From positions 4,789,001 to 4,853,000 of the forward strand of contig NZ_CP029551.1 of NCBI RefSeq assembly GCF_003173735.1: a stretch of 64,000 nt of DNA. Reading direction: 5' to 3'. This stretch comes from Methylobacterium radiodurans. GTDB taxonomy: Bacteria; Pseudomonadota; Alphaproteobacteria; Rhizobiales; Beijerinckiaceae. Shown here one piece after another: positions 38,056 to 47,247 of this stretch (positions are counted from its first letter, which is position 1; every line of letters starts with the position of its first letter). The notes under the pieces were generated by a model. The model did no database searches and was not told the origin of the DNA. It saw only the letters and a program-made list of their open reading frames with translations. The position numbers and the translations under genes are program-made.

Positions 38056-39663
38056 TCAGAACGGCAGGGCCTTGGGCCGGAGGGTGTTGTACCAGACGGC
38101 GATCATCATGCGGGTCAGCGTCACGGCGGTGATGACCGTGGTGAGGATGCCGAGGATGAACACGACCGCGAAGCCCTTCACGGGGCCGGAGCCGAGGAAG
38201 AACAGAATCAGCGCGGCGATCGCCATGGTCGAGTTCGAGTCGATGATGGTGGCGAACGCCCGGTCGAAGCCGGCCTGGAGCGCCGAGATCAGCGAGCGAC
38301 CGGCGCGGGCCTCCTCGCGCATGCGCTCGTAGATTAGCACGTTGGAATCCACCGCCGTGCCGATGGTGAGCACGATGCCGGCGATGCCGGGCAGGGTCAT
38401 CGTGGCCTCCAGCACCGACATCAGGCCGAGGATCAGGCCGACATGGACGATCAGCGCGATGTTGGCGATGAAGCCGAAGGTGCCGTAGGTCGCGAACATG
38501 AAGGCGACCACGAGGGCGGCGGCGACCAGCGTCGCCATCTTGCCGGCCTCGATCGAGTCGCGGCCCAGACCGGGGCCGACCACGCGGCGCTCCACCACAG
38601 TGAACTTCGCCGGCAGCGCGCCGGCGCGCAGCAGCACCGAGAGGTCGTTGGCCTGCTGCACCGTGAAGTTGCCGGTGATCTGGCCCGAGCCGCCGGTTAT
38701 GGCGGTGCGGATCACGGGGGCGGAGACCACCTCGTTGTCGAGCACGATCGCCATGCGGCGTCCGACGTTCTCGGCGGTGGCCTGACCGAAGCGCTGCGCG
38801 CCCTTGAGGTTGAACTTGAAGCTCACCATCGGCTCGCGCGACTGCTGATCGAACGAGGGCTGGGCGTCGGTGAGGTCGCCGCCGTCGGCCATGATGCGGC
38901 GCTCGACAGGGACGCGGGCGCCCTTCTCGTCGCGGGACGGCAGCATGTCGACGTCGCCGGAGGGCGAGTCGGCGAGCATCCGGAATTCGAGCTTGGCGGT
39001 GGAGCCCAGGAGCTTCTCCAGCCGCTCGGGATTTTGCTCGCCCGGCACCTGGATCAGGATGCGGTCGGCGCCCTGCTGCTGGATCGAGGGCTCGGTGGTG
39101 CCCGTCGAGTCGAGGCGGCGGCGGATGACCTCGATACCCTGGCTCACCGCGCGGCGGGTTCGGTCGGTGATGCCCGCATCGGTCAGAGTCAGGCGGATCA
39201 GGCCGTCCGGCTGCTCGGTGATGTCGAGGGTGCGGGCGCCGGTCTGGCCGACCAGCGCGTTGGAGATCGGCTGGGCGAGTTCGCGCAGCTTCGGCATCAC
39301 CTTGGCGCGGGCCGCGGCATCCGCGATGCGGACCTGCACGCCGCGCGGCTGGAGCCCGATGCCGCCGTCGGCGCGCACGCCCTCCTGCTGAAGGATGCGG
39401 CGCACGTCGTCGCGCAGGCCCTTGGCCTGAGAAGCGACGAGGTCGTTCTGGTCGACCTCGAGCAGGAGCTGCGAGCCGCCCTGCAGGTCGAGGCCGAGCA
39501 CGATGGCGCGGGTCGGGACGATCCAGGTCGGGAACCAGCTCGGCAGTGAGGCCATGAAGGCCTTCCGGCTGTCGGCCGGGAAGAAGCTCGGCACGGCCAA
39601 GCTCAGACCGATCAGGATGACGGCGAGCGTCGCGATGATCTTCGAACGGGAAAAGCGCAACAT
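38056..39663 (-). CDS. secD: Protein translocase subunit SecD
   Basis: The 535-residue partner of SecF has an N-terminal helix (about 8-28) and then GLDLQGGSQLLLEVD (D1 motif). A large periplasmic P1 domain follows (about 60-340, including IEVIRRRLDSTGTTEPSIQQQGADRILIQVPG). Six transmembrane helices in total include GIVLTIGTAVDSNVLIYERMREE and GFDRAFATIIDSNSTMAIAALIL, which carry the proton-relay Asp/Arg residues. It is the second gene of yajC-secD-secF. Confidence 0.97.
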   Translation of the reverse strand: MLRFSRSKIIATLAVILIGLSLAVPSFFPADSRKAFMASLPSWFPTWIVPTRAIVLGLDLQGGSQLLLEVDQNDLVASQAKGLRDDVRRILQQEGVRADGGIGLQPRGVQVRIADAAARAKVMPKLRELAQPISNALVGQTGARTLDITEQPDGLIRLTLTDAGITDRTRRAVSQGIEVIRRRLDSTGTTEPSIQQQGADRILIQVPGEQNPERLEKLLGSTAKLEFRMLADSPSGDVDMLPSRDEKGARVPVERRIMADGGDLTDAQPSFDQQSREPMVSFKFNLKGAQRFGQATAENVGRRMAIVLDNEVVSAPVIRTAITGGSGQITGNFTVQQANDLSVLLRAGALPAKFTVVERRVVGPGLGRDSIEAGKMATLVAAALVVAFMFATYGTFGFIANIALIVHVGLILGLMSVLEATMTLPGIAGIVLTIGTAVDSNVLIYERMREEARAGRSLISALQAGFDRAFATIIDSNSTMAIAALILFFLGSGPVKGFAVVFILGILTTVITAVTLTRMMIAVWYNTLRPKALPF

Positions 39664-39725
39664 CCGCCGTCGTCTCTTGTGTTCTCAAGGCCCGCCGCGA
39701 GGGCGGGCGTCGCGCAGGGTGTGCC

Positions 39726-40058
39726 TCAGGCGGCCTTGACCGGGCCGCCCTTGACGCGGACCTCGGAGATCATCGTCCGGACGATCTTCACCCGCACGTT
39801 CGGCGCGATCTCGACCTCGATCTCGGAGGCGTCGTCCAGCACCTTGGTGACGCGGCCGACGAGGCCGCCCGTGGTCACGATCGTGTCGTCGCGGCGCACG
39901 TTCTTGATCAGAGCCTGATGCTCCTTGACCCGCTTTTGCTGGGGTCGCAGGATCAGGAAGTACATGATCACGAAGATGAGGATGAACGGGACCACCTGCA
40001 AGGCGATCTCCGCGCCTCCGGCCGGGGCGGATCCTTGCGCGAAGGCGGGGGTGATCAA
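39726..40058 (-). CDS. yajC: Preprotein translocase subunit YajC
   Basis: This 110-residue protein is an accessory of SecDF and of the holotranslocon. It has a short N-terminus (LITPAFAQGSAPAGG), one membrane helix (about 20-45, ending FLILRPQQKRVKEHQ), and a cytosolic beta domain with DDTIVTTGGLVGRVTKVLDD. I start at TTG 40058, which has GAGGAG eight bases upstream. A longer open frame to 40262 runs into the divergent DUF815 gene and lacks family similarity. Confidence 0.9.
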   Translation of the reverse strand: MITPAFAQGSAPAGGAEIALQVVPFILIFVIMYFLILRPQQKRVKEHQALIKNVRRDDTIVTTGGLVGRVTKVLDDASEIEVEIAPNVRVKIVRTMISEVRVKGGPVKAA

Positions 40059-40255
40059 GCGCGTCTCCTCACAAAACGATTGAGGGGCCGGTACGCGGGC
40101 CCCCTCCAAAAGCGCGCGGACTATAGCCGCCGCCGACCCGAAAGCAACGGCGCCCGGCGGACCTTCCGCCACGGTTCGAGGATGTCCGCGGTGGATCGCG
40201 GGGCGCGCTCGGGTGTATGCGCCGGGGGCTTTGCCACCCCTGGATGCGTTCTTCG

Positions 40256-41125
40256 ATGACAACGACCCTCGACGACCTGATGCCGCTCCTGGAGCGGATC
40301 GCCACAGCCCTGGAGCGTGCGGCCCCGCCGCAGCGCGTGCCGACCGACGTGACCCAGGCCGACGCCTTCGTCTGGGGGTCGGACCGCCGGCTGCAACCCG
40401 TGCCCCAGGTCAACCGCGTCGAGATGGGGCTGCTCACCGGCATCGACCGCAACCGCGACATCCTGGCCGACAACACCGCGCGCTTCGCCAAGGGGCTTCC
40501 GGCCAACAATGCGCTGCTCTGGGGCGCGCGGGGCATGGGCAAGTCCTCGCTGGTCAAGGCGGTGCAGGCCGAGGTGAACGCGGGGCGCGCGGCGGGCGAC
40601 CTGCCGATGAAGCTCGTGGAGATCCACCGCGAGGACATCGAGGCGCTGCCCGACCTGATGGCCCTGCTGCGGCCGGACCCGCACCGCTGGATCGTGTTCT
40701 GCGACGACCTCTCGTTCGACGCCGACGACACCTCCTACAAGTCGCTCAAGACCGCGCTCGACGGCGGCATCGAGGGCCGGCCCGGGAACGTGCTGTTCTA
40801 CGCCACCTCGAACCGGCGGCATCTGCTGGCCCGCGAGATGGTCGAGAACGAGCGCTCCACCGCGATCAACCCGGGCGAGGCGGTTGAGGAGAAGGTCTCG
40901 CTCTCCGACCGGTTCGGGCTCTGGCTCGGCTTCCACAAGTGCAGCCAGGACGAGTACCTGGCGATGATCCGCGCCTACGTGGACCATTACGGCCTGAGCG
41001 TGGAGCCCGACCGGCTGCGGGCCGAGGCGCTCGAATGGTCGACCACCCGCGGCTCGCGCTCGGGCCGCACGGCCTTCCAGTTCATCCAGGATCTCGCCGG
41101 CCGGCTCGGGCAGCGGCTCGGCTGA
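40256..41125 (+). CDS. DUF815 AAA-type ATPase
   Basis: This 289-residue cytosolic P-loop ATPase has Walker A GARGMGKSSLVKA (near residue 100) and Walker B WIVFCDDLSFD. The sensor-like ATSNRRHLLAREM and the lid helix GRTAFQFIQDLAGRLG are also present. The order matches DUF815, an AAA family close to DnaA/DnaC-like loaders, whose cellular role is not defined. In-frame ATGs at 40244 and 40217 are alternative starts; none has a strong ribosome site. It diverges from yajC. Confidence 0.87.
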   Translation: MTTTLDDLMPLLERIATALERAAPPQRVPTDVTQADAFVWGSDRRLQPVPQVNRVEMGLLTGIDRNRDILADNTARFAKGLPANNALLWGARGMGKSSLVKAVQAEVNAGRAAGDLPMKLVEIHREDIEALPDLMALLRPDPHRWIVFCDDLSFDADDTSYKSLKTALDGGIEGRPGNVLFYATSNRRHLLAREMVENERSTAINPGEAVEEKVSLSDRFGLWLGFHKCSQDEYLAMIRAYVDHYGLSVEPDRLRAEALEWSTTRGSRSGRTAFQFIQDLAGRLGQRLG

Positions 41126-41177
41126 AACGCGAACGGCGGCCGTCTCCGGCCGCCGTCCTTCCCGAGGTCCAGAACAA

Positions 41178-42665
41178 TCAGTTGCTGGCGAGGTGCGTCA
41201 TCGGGTCGATCGGTGCGCCGCCCTTGCGGATCTCGAAGTGCAGCTGGGGCGAGGTGACGTTGCCCGAGGCGCCGGACTTGGCGATCGTCTGGCCCCGCTT
41301 CACCTTCTCGCCCGGCTTCACGTCGAGCTCGCCGTTATGGGCGTAGGCCGAGACGTAGCCGTTCTGGTGGCGCACCAGCACGAGCTTGCCGTAGCCCTTC
41401 ACGTCCGAGCCCGCATAGGCGACCGTGCCGTCCTCGGCGGCCTTCACGGCGGTGCCCTCCGGGACCGCGATGTTGATGCCCTCGTTGCCGGACGTCCCGT
41501 AGCCCGAGATCACCCGGCCCTTGGCGGGCCAGCGGAAATTCTGGTCCGGCCCCGCCGGGGCGGCGGGCGCCTGGGCGACCGAGCCGGTGCTGGCGGGCTC
41601 CGCCTTCTCGGCGGGCTTGGCCGCGACCTTCTTCTCCGCCGCGGCGGCCTTGTCGGCGGCCAGCTTCTCGGCGGCGGCCTTGTCGGCCGCGGCCTTCGCG
41701 GCGTCCTTGGCGGCGTCCTTGGCCGACTTCGCCTCGGCGAGCTTCTTGGCCGCCTCCTTGGCGGCCTCCGCCTTGGCGAGCTTGGCCTCGGCCTCGGCCT
41801 TGCGGGCGGCCTCGGCCTTCGGATCGGCCTTCGCGTCCTTCGGCTCGACCTTGGCGGTCTGGCCGGGGCGGACGTGCTTCTTCTTCTCGGCCTCGAGCGC
41901 CGCGGCCTTCTGGGCGGCCTCCTTGGCGGCCTTGGCCTCGGCGAGTTTCTTCGAGGCCTCCTTGGCGGCTTCCCGCGACGCCTCGGCCTTGGCGGCGGCC
42001 TCGCGGGCGGCGGCCTCGCGCTTGGTCTCGGCGACGCGCTTCTGCTCGTCCTGGCGCTTGGCCTCGGCGGCCTTCAGGCGCTCGGCAGGCGCCGCCGGCA
42101 CGGCGCGGGCGCTCATGGCGGGGGTGGCGGCCGGGTTCATGCCGGACGCGTTGTAGACCGGGATGACGATCTGGCGGCCGGGGGTGACCTGGCTGGCGCT
42201 GGTGAGGCCGTTGGCCGAGAGGATCGCCGAGGCCGGCACGCCGAAGCGGGTCGACATCTGATTGAGGCTGTCGTTCTGCGAGACCGTGATGGTGGTGCCG
42301 CCCGAGGCCGACCAGCCGGCCGCGCCCGTCGAGGCGACGCGGGTGGCGGGCGCCGCGGCAGCGGGCTTCATCGCGACCGGGGTGGGCGCCGGCAGGGCAC
42401 GGGGCGTGATCGGGGCGGAGGGGGCGCCGAGCGCCTCCGACTGGATCCGGCCCGTGCGGATGGCGGGCGCCGGCGCGAGGTCGTTGTCCGGCAGGCTGCC
42501 GGTCGCGGAGGGCTCGCTCGTCCGGTTCGACGCGAAGGGATTGGTGAAGGGATCGCCGAGCCGCATCGTGTCCGACGAGCAGGCGGCGGCACCCCCGCCG
42601 ATGATTCCGATGAGGGCGACGCGCGACAGCGTCCGCATCCCCCGTCCAGCCACGCGAACCCGCAT
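41178..42665 (-). CDS. nlpD: NlpD-like lipoprotein (LysM plus degenerate LytM domain)
   Basis: This 495-residue lipoprotein has a signal/lipobox near residue 29 (IGIIGGGAAAC), a LysM peptidoglycan-binding motif (about 125-170, ITVSQNDSLNQMSTRFGVP), and a very long Ala/Lys/Glu coiled-coil-like linker (about 195-370). The C-terminal LytM/M23 domain has lost metal ligands: the H-x-GID motif reads NEGINIA and H-x-H reads QLHFEI. This matches E. coli NlpD, a non-enzymatic activator of cell-wall amidases at division. The neighbouring order serS-surE-pcm-nlpD supports the name. Alternative starts are 42638 and 42704. Confidence 0.88.
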   Translation of the reverse strand: MRVRVAGRGMRTLSRVALIGIIGGGAAACSSDTMRLGDPFTNPFASNRTSEPSATGSLPDNDLAPAPAIRTGRIQSEALGAPSAPITPRALPAPTPVAMKPAAAAPATRVASTGAAGWSASGGTTITVSQNDSLNQMSTRFGVPASAILSANGLTSASQVTPGRQIVIPVYNASGMNPAATPAMSARAVPAAPAERLKAAEAKRQDEQKRVAETKREAAAREAAAKAEASREAAKEASKKLAEAKAAKEAAQKAAALEAEKKKHVRPGQTAKVEPKDAKADPKAEAARKAEAEAKLAKAEAAKEAAKKLAEAKSAKDAAKDAAKAAADKAAAEKLAADKAAAAEKKVAAKPAEKAEPASTGSVAQAPAAPAGPDQNFRWPAKGRVISGYGTSGNEGINIAVPEGTAVKAAEDGTVAYAGSDVKGYGKLVLVRHQNGYVSAYAHNGELDVKPGEKVKRGQTIAKSGASGNVTSPQLHFEIRKGGAPIDPMTHLASN

Positions 42666-42798
42666 CGACGCACCCGTTTGCCTGACGCAACTTGATGCGG
42701 CCATTCAAACCGGATTCAGGTTAAGCAACCGTTCCCGTAAACCATGCCGGGCGACGGTTCAGAGCTTTCCGAGGTCTTGACCCGGGTGGGGCGGGTTA

Positions 42799-42825
42799 CC
42801 CTCTCCCCGCGCGGCGGGGAGAGGG
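42799..42825. repeat. C/G hairpin repeat between pcm and nlpD
   Basis: A 12-bp perfect inverted repeat ccctctccccgc / gcggggagaggg has a three-base loop (gcg). The same core recurs at 63667-63694 and, in part, near 63827-63851, so it is a dispersed intergenic repeat of REP type and not a gene-specific terminator. It lies in the 197-base gap before nlpD. Confidence 0.75.
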
Positions 42826-42862
42826 GATCCAGCGGTGTCCGGCGTGACCGACCGGGAGCGTT

Positions 42863-43531
42863 CTAAAGCGCCAGCGCCCGTCCCGGCACCAGCCCCGCGA
42901 GGCGGGCCGGCGGGCCGGTCTCGCAGCCCTCCGGGGCGTGGCGGTAGAGCGTCAGCCGGCAGCCGCCCGGGGCGCCGAGACCCGCCACGAGGCGCCCGGC
43001 CGGCGCCAGCGCCGCGATCCAGCCCGGGTTGAGCGCGCCGACCGCGCCGTTCACCAGCACCCGGTCGTAGGGGCCCTCCCCCGCCTCGGCGAGGCCGTCC
43101 GCTTGGCGGACGGCGACCGGCGCATCCGGGCTAATCCGCCCGCGTGCCGCCTCTGCCAGCGCGGCGTAGCGCTCCAGGCTCGTCACCGCGGCGCCGAGTT
43201 CGGCGAGCAGCGCCGTGACGTAGCCGGAGCCGGTGCCGATCTCCAGCACGCGCTGGCCGGGCTCGACACTCAGCAGCGCCAGCATCCGGGCGACGGTGCC
43301 GGGCGCCGTCATCACGGCTCCGCAGGGCAGCGGCAGGGCGAGGTCGCGCCGGGCGAGGTCGGCGTGCTCGGGCGGCGCGAAGCGGGCGCGCGGCACCCGC
43401 TCCATCGCGCGCAGCACCGCCCGGTCGCGCAGGCCCCGCGCGCGCAGGGCCAGCACGAAGGCGGCATTGCCGATCGCCTCCTCGGCCGGACCGCCCGTGA
43501 GGCCGGGTTCGGCGCCGCTGTCGGGCCCCAC
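42863..43531 (-). CDS. pcm: Protein-L-isoaspartate O-methyltransferase
   Basis: This 222-residue SAM-dependent enzyme methylates L-isoaspartyl residues in damaged proteins to start their repair. Conserved segments are RAMERVPRARFAPPEH and LPCGAVMTAPGTVARMLALLSVEPGQRVLEIGTGSGYVTALLAEL (SAM motif I), followed by ERYAALAEAARGRI and YDRVLVNGAVG. The start is GTG 43531, placed because the upstream part of the frame lies inside surE. It begins six bases after the surE stop, the usual surE-pcm pairing. Confidence 0.9.
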   Translation of the reverse strand: MGPDSGAEPGLTGGPAEEAIGNAAFVLALRARGLRDRAVLRAMERVPRARFAPPEHADLARRDLALPLPCGAVMTAPGTVARMLALLSVEPGQRVLEIGTGSGYVTALLAELGAAVTSLERYAALAEAARGRISPDAPVAVRQADGLAEAGEGPYDRVLVNGAVGALNPGWIAALAPAGRLVAGLGAPGGCRLTLYRHAPEGCETGPPARLAGLVPGRALAL

Positions 43532-43536
43532 CCGCG

Positions 43537-44301
43537 CTACTCGGCAAACGCCTGGGCGAAGCGGGTCAGCGTCGGCTCGTCGGTGAGGTCGAGGCGCAGA
43601 GGCGTCACCGAGATACGATGCTCGGCAATGGCCTTGAGATCGGAGCCGTTGCCCGGCTCGAACCGCGCCTTGGCGAAGGTGAGCCAGAAGTAGGGGTTGC
43701 CGCGGCCGTCCGTGCGGGCGTCGATCGCCAGCAGCGCCTGGTTGCGCTGGCCCTGCGCGGCCACCGCGATGCCCTGGACGGCGTCGGGCTCGCAATCAGG
43801 GAAGTTCACGTTGACGAGGATGCCGGGCTCGATGCCGGCGTCGAGGATCTTAGCGATCACCCGGGGCCCGTGCGTCCGGGCGCAGTCCCATTTCAGCGCG
43901 CCGCGCCCGCCCGGACCGTAGGCTTGGCTGAGCGCGATCGACTTGATGCCCAGGATCGTGCCCTCCATCGCGGCGGCGATCGTGCCCGAATAGGTCACGT
44001 CCTCGGCGACGTTCTGGCCGCGGTTGACCCCCGACAGGACGAGGTCCGGCGGATGGTCGCCGAGGATGTGGCGCACGCCCATGATCACGCAGTCGGAGGG
44101 CGTGCCCTTGATGGCGAAGCGCTGCTCCGAGACCTGCCGCAGGCGTAAGGGATCGTTGAGCGAGAGCGAGTGCGACACGCCCGACTGGTCGGTCTCGGGC
44201 GCCACCACCCAGACGTCGTCGGAGATCTCGCGGGCGATCGCTTCCAGCGTGGCGAGGCCCGGCGCGTGGATGCCGTCGTCGTTGGTGACGAGAATGCGCA
44301 T
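43537..44301 (-). CDS. surE: 5'/3'-nucleotidase SurE
   Basis: This 254-residue metal-dependent nucleoside monophosphate phosphatase is linked to stationary-phase survival. The metal site is [15 protein letters not shown] with the adjacent Asp pair, and the second site is LVLSGVNRGQNVAEDVTYSGTIAAAMEG. VWVVAPETDQSGVSHSL is also typical. The start codon overlaps the stop of serS by one base (TGATG), so the two are translationally coupled. Confidence 0.95.
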   Translation of the reverse strand: MRILVTNDDGIHAPGLATLEAIAREISDDVWVVAPETDQSGVSHSLSLNDPLRLRQVSEQRFAIKGTPSDCVIMGVRHILGDHPPDLVLSGVNRGQNVAEDVTYSGTIAAAMEGTILGIKSIALSQAYGPGGRGALKWDCARTHGPRVIAKILDAGIEPGILVNVNFPDCEPDAVQGIAVAAQGQRNQALLAIDARTDGRGNPYFWLTFAKARFEPGNGSDLKAIAEHRISVTPLRLDLTDEPTLTRFAQAFAE

Positions 44302-45587
44302 CAGTTCGCGGGTCCCTCGATCCGGGTGAGGCCGCCCATATAGGGCTGCAGGCAGGACGGCACCGTGACGCTGCCGTCCGGATTCTGGTAGTTCTCCATC
44401 ACGGCGATGAGCGCGCGGCCGACCGCGACGCCCGAGCCGTTGAGCGTGTGCAGGAACTGAACGCCCTTCTGCCCGCTCGGGCGGTAGCGCGCGTTCATCC
44501 GCCGCGCCTGGAAGTCGCCGCAGACCGAGCAGGAGGAGATCTCCCGATAGGTCTCCTGGCCCGGTACCCAGACCTCGATGTCGTAGGTCTTCTGGCTCGC
44601 AAAGCCCATGTCGCCCGTGCAGAGCGTCATCACCCGGTAGGTGAGATCGAGCTTCTTCAGCACCGCCTCCGCGCAGGCGAGCATGCGCTCGTGCTCCTCC
44701 GCCGACTTTTCCGGCGCGGTGATCGAGACGAGTTCGACCTTGTTGAACTGGTGCTGGCGCAGCATGCCGCGGGTGTCGCGGCCGGCCGCGCCGGCTTCCG
44801 CGCGGAAGCAGGGGGTCAGTGCGGTGAAGCGCAGCGGCAGCTCGTCCTCGGCCAGGATCGACTCGCGCACGAGGTTGGTCAGCGGGACCTCGGCCGTCGG
44901 GATCAACCAGAAATCGTCACCCGCCGCGAATTGGTCATCGCGGAACTTCGGCAGCTGCGCCGTGCCGAACATCGCCTCGTCGCGCACCAGCACCGGCGGC
45001 GCCACCTCCGTGTAGCCGTGCTCGCTCGTGTGCAGGTCCATCATGAACTGCCCGAGTGCCCGCTCCATCCGGGCGAGCTGACCCTTCAGCACGACGAAGC
45101 GCGAGCCGGAGATCTTCGCCGCCGCCTCGAAATCCATCAGCCGCATGGCCTCGCCGATCTCGAAGTGCTGGCGTCCGGCGGTGAGGCGCTCTCGGCCGGC
45201 CTCGTGGCGGCGGTACTCGACGTTGCCGTGCTCGTCGGCGCCCTCGGGCACGTCCGGCTTCGGGCGGTTCGGGATCGCCGCGAGGCGCTCGTCCAGGACC
45301 TTGCCGGCCTCGTTCTGCGCAGCCTCCAGCGCCGGCCCCTCCTCCTTGAGGCGGGCGACCTCGGCCATCAGCTCGGCCGCGCGGGCCTCGTCCTTCGCCT
45401 TCTTGGCGCCGCCGATCTCCTTGGCCAGCGCGTTGCGGCGCTCCTGGTTTGCCTGCGCCGCCGCGGTCGCGCCCTTGCGGGCGTCGTCGAGGGCTATCAG
45501 CTCGGCCGAGAGGGGCGCGAGGCCGCGGCGCTCGAGGTCGCGGTCGAAGGCGTCCGGGTTCTCGCGGATGGCGCGGATGTCGTGCAT
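44301..45587 (-). CDS. serS: Seryl-tRNA synthetase
   Basis: This 428-residue class II synthetase charges tRNA-Ser and also tRNA-Sec where present. It has the N-terminal long coiled-coil arm (about 25-105) that reaches the tRNA variable loop. The class II core follows, with motif 2 near [26 protein letters not shown] and motif 3 near [20 protein letters not shown]. The start [15 protein letters not shown] is the family standard. It is the first gene of the serS-surE-pcm series. Confidence 0.97.
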   Translation of the reverse strand: MHDIRAIRENPDAFDRDLERRGLAPLSAELIALDDARKGATAAAQANQERRNALAKEIGGAKKAKDEARAAELMAEVARLKEEGPALEAAQNEAGKVLDERLAAIPNRPKPDVPEGADEHGNVEYRRHEAGRERLTAGRQHFEIGEAMRLMDFEAAAKISGSRFVVLKGQLARMERALGQFMMDLHTSEHGYTEVAPPVLVRDEAMFGTAQLPKFRDDQFAAGDDFWLIPTAEVPLTNLVRESILAEDELPLRFTALTPCFRAEAGAAGRDTRGMLRQHQFNKVELVSITAPEKSAEEHERMLACAEAVLKKLDLTYRVMTLCTGDMGFASQKTYDIEVWVPGQETYREISSCSVCGDFQARRMNARYRPSGQKGVQFLHTLNGSGVAVGRALIAVMENYQNPDGSVTVPSCLQPYMGGLTRIEGPAN

Positions 45588-45780
45588 GGGCTGGCTCGGG
45601 CGATGACGCGCCCGCTTTGCCGCATCGGGCTCGGCACCACAAGGTTCGGAAAAGACGGCGAGCCGGCCTTGATCGGGGCGAGCCGTGCGGAAGGCGGCTC
45701 ATCCCCTCACGGCAACTGCCGGCCAACGTCGTCCGGCCAGCAGCCCGCGGACGTGGGAGGAAAGCGGCGGGTCCCGCTGC

Positions 45781-47247
45781 TCAGGCCGCGAGCCGTTCCC
45801 GAATCTCGGTCTCGGCCGGGGCGTCCGCGCGGGCGGCCTCCTCGCGCAGGCGCTCCTGCTCCTCGCGAAAGCTCGCCAGGATCGCGCCCGGCAGCGCGTC
45901 CAGCACCGCGTCGAGGGCGTCGATGGAAGGGGAAGCGGCCGTCTCCGGGGCGTGCGGCACGGATGCCAGCATCGCACCCGGCACAGGCTCCGGAAGAGTC
46001 GCGACCGGGACGGGTGCCGGCGCTGTCCGCGCCGCCGTCCGTGCGGCGGCCTGGGCCGCCTCCCACGCCGCGCCCTCGTCGCGGCTCGCGCGGCGGGCGG
46101 CCTCGCGGGCGAGCGCCGCGTCGGCGATGGCGCGGGCGACCTCGCGGGCCTCGTCGCGGGCGGCTTCCGCCTCGAAGCGGGTGAGCAGCGCCATCACGGC
46201 CTGCATCTCGCCGAAGGGCATGTCCTCGCAGGCGGTGAGCGCCCGCTCGATCATCCGGCGCGACAGGCCGGCCCCGTGCGCCGCGGTCGCGCCGTCCTGC
46301 GCCTCGCGCCACGCGCCGAGCGCGGCGGCGATGGCGGGCAGAAGCGCCTCGGCGAGGCCGGCGCGGCGGTGCAGCTCGGCGACGCCGCGGGGCTCGCGCA
46401 TCAGGGTCGCGACCCGGGCCGGTTCGAGCGCGGTGAGATCCGCGAAGGCGGCCTCCGCGAATGCGACCGCGCCGGAGAGGATCGCCCGCAGGATCAGGCC
46501 GGCGTTGAGCTGGCCGGTGGCGCGCAGGTGCCGCACGACGCGCGCGGTCGCGGCGGGGCCGGCCCCGGCGCAAAGGTCGAGCACGGCGCGCTCGCCGGCC
46601 TCCCGGCTCATCCGGGCGCCGCGCTCGGGGGTCAGCCAGCCGCAGCCGGTGACGAAGTGCTCCAGGTCGCGGGCGAGCCGCGCGCCGACCGCGTGGCGCA
46701 CCTCGATCGGCAGGTCAGACCGGGCCAGCAGGGCTTCTCGGACCGCGGGCTCCGCGCCCTGGCGCTCGACCATGCGCAGCATCCGCCCGGTGGTGATGCG
46801 GGCGGTCGGGTTGCGGGCGAGCACCGCCAGCGTCTCCGGCCCGGCGATCTCGGCGAGCGCCCCGGCGACCGCGTGGGAGAGGTGATGGCGGGCGGCGATC
46901 GCGGCGCGCACGCTCTCGCAGCCCATCGCGGCGGCATCGACGAGGTCCGCGTCGGTGAGGACCGGCGAGCGGGCGAGCACGAGGCAGGCGACCTCCGTCT
47001 GGTCGCCCGCCAGCGCCACGATGAGCGGGCGCGGCGCCCGCGCGGAGGCGGCGCAGGCCTCGGCGAGCGCGCGCCGCACGATCGGGGCCGGGTCGTCGAG
47101 GAGCGCCAGGATCGCGGTCTTGGCCTCCCAGGCCGCCTCCGGCCCGAGATTGCCGTAGAGGAAGGCCCGGGCGAGCGCCGAGGCGGCCTCGGCCCGCTGG
47201 CCGGCGGACGTGTGCTGCGTGGAGGCCAGGAACTGTCGGATGATCAT
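45781..47247 (-). CDS. DUF2336 helical repeat protein
   Basis: This 488-residue protein matches DUF2336, an alphaproteobacterial family of alpha-helical HEAT-like repeats. The beginning MIIRQFLASTQHTSAGQRAEAASALARAFLYG and the middle LARNPTARITTGRMLRMVERQG show the repeated Ala/Leu/Arg-rich helical pairs. The last 100 residues are a Glu/Ala-rich coiled tail. There is no signal peptide. Its start overlaps the stop of the transglycosylase gene by four bases, so the two are cotranslated. Role unknown; a scaffold or regulator is likely. Confidence 0.82.
   Translation of the reverse strand: MIIRQFLASTQHTSAGQRAEAASALARAFLYGNLGPEAAWEAKTAILALLDDPAPIVRRALAEACAASARAPRPLIVALAGDQTEVACLVLARSPVLTDADLVDAAAMGCESVRAAIAARHHLSHAVAGALAEIAGPETLAVLARNPTARITTGRMLRMVERQGAEPAVREALLARSDLPIEVRHAVGARLARDLEHFVTGCGWLTPERGARMSREAGERAVLDLCAGAGPAATARVVRHLRATGQLNAGLILRAILSGAVAFAEAAFADLTALEPARVATLMREPRGVAELHRRAGLAEALLPAIAAALGAWREAQDGATAAHGAGLSRRMIERALTACEDMPFGEMQAVMALLTRFEAEAARDEAREVARAIADAALAREAARRASRDEGAAWEAAQAAARTAARTAPAPVPVATLPEPVPGAMLASVPHAPETAASPSIDALDAVLDALPGAILASFREEQERLREEAARADAPAETEIRERLAA

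Noticed and set aside
41580..42080. Short near-repeats suggesting a CRISPR-like or tandem array
   Set aside because: They are the codons of the Ala/Lys/Glu-rich linker of the NlpD-like lipoprotein. Spacing is irregular and there are no unique spacers.
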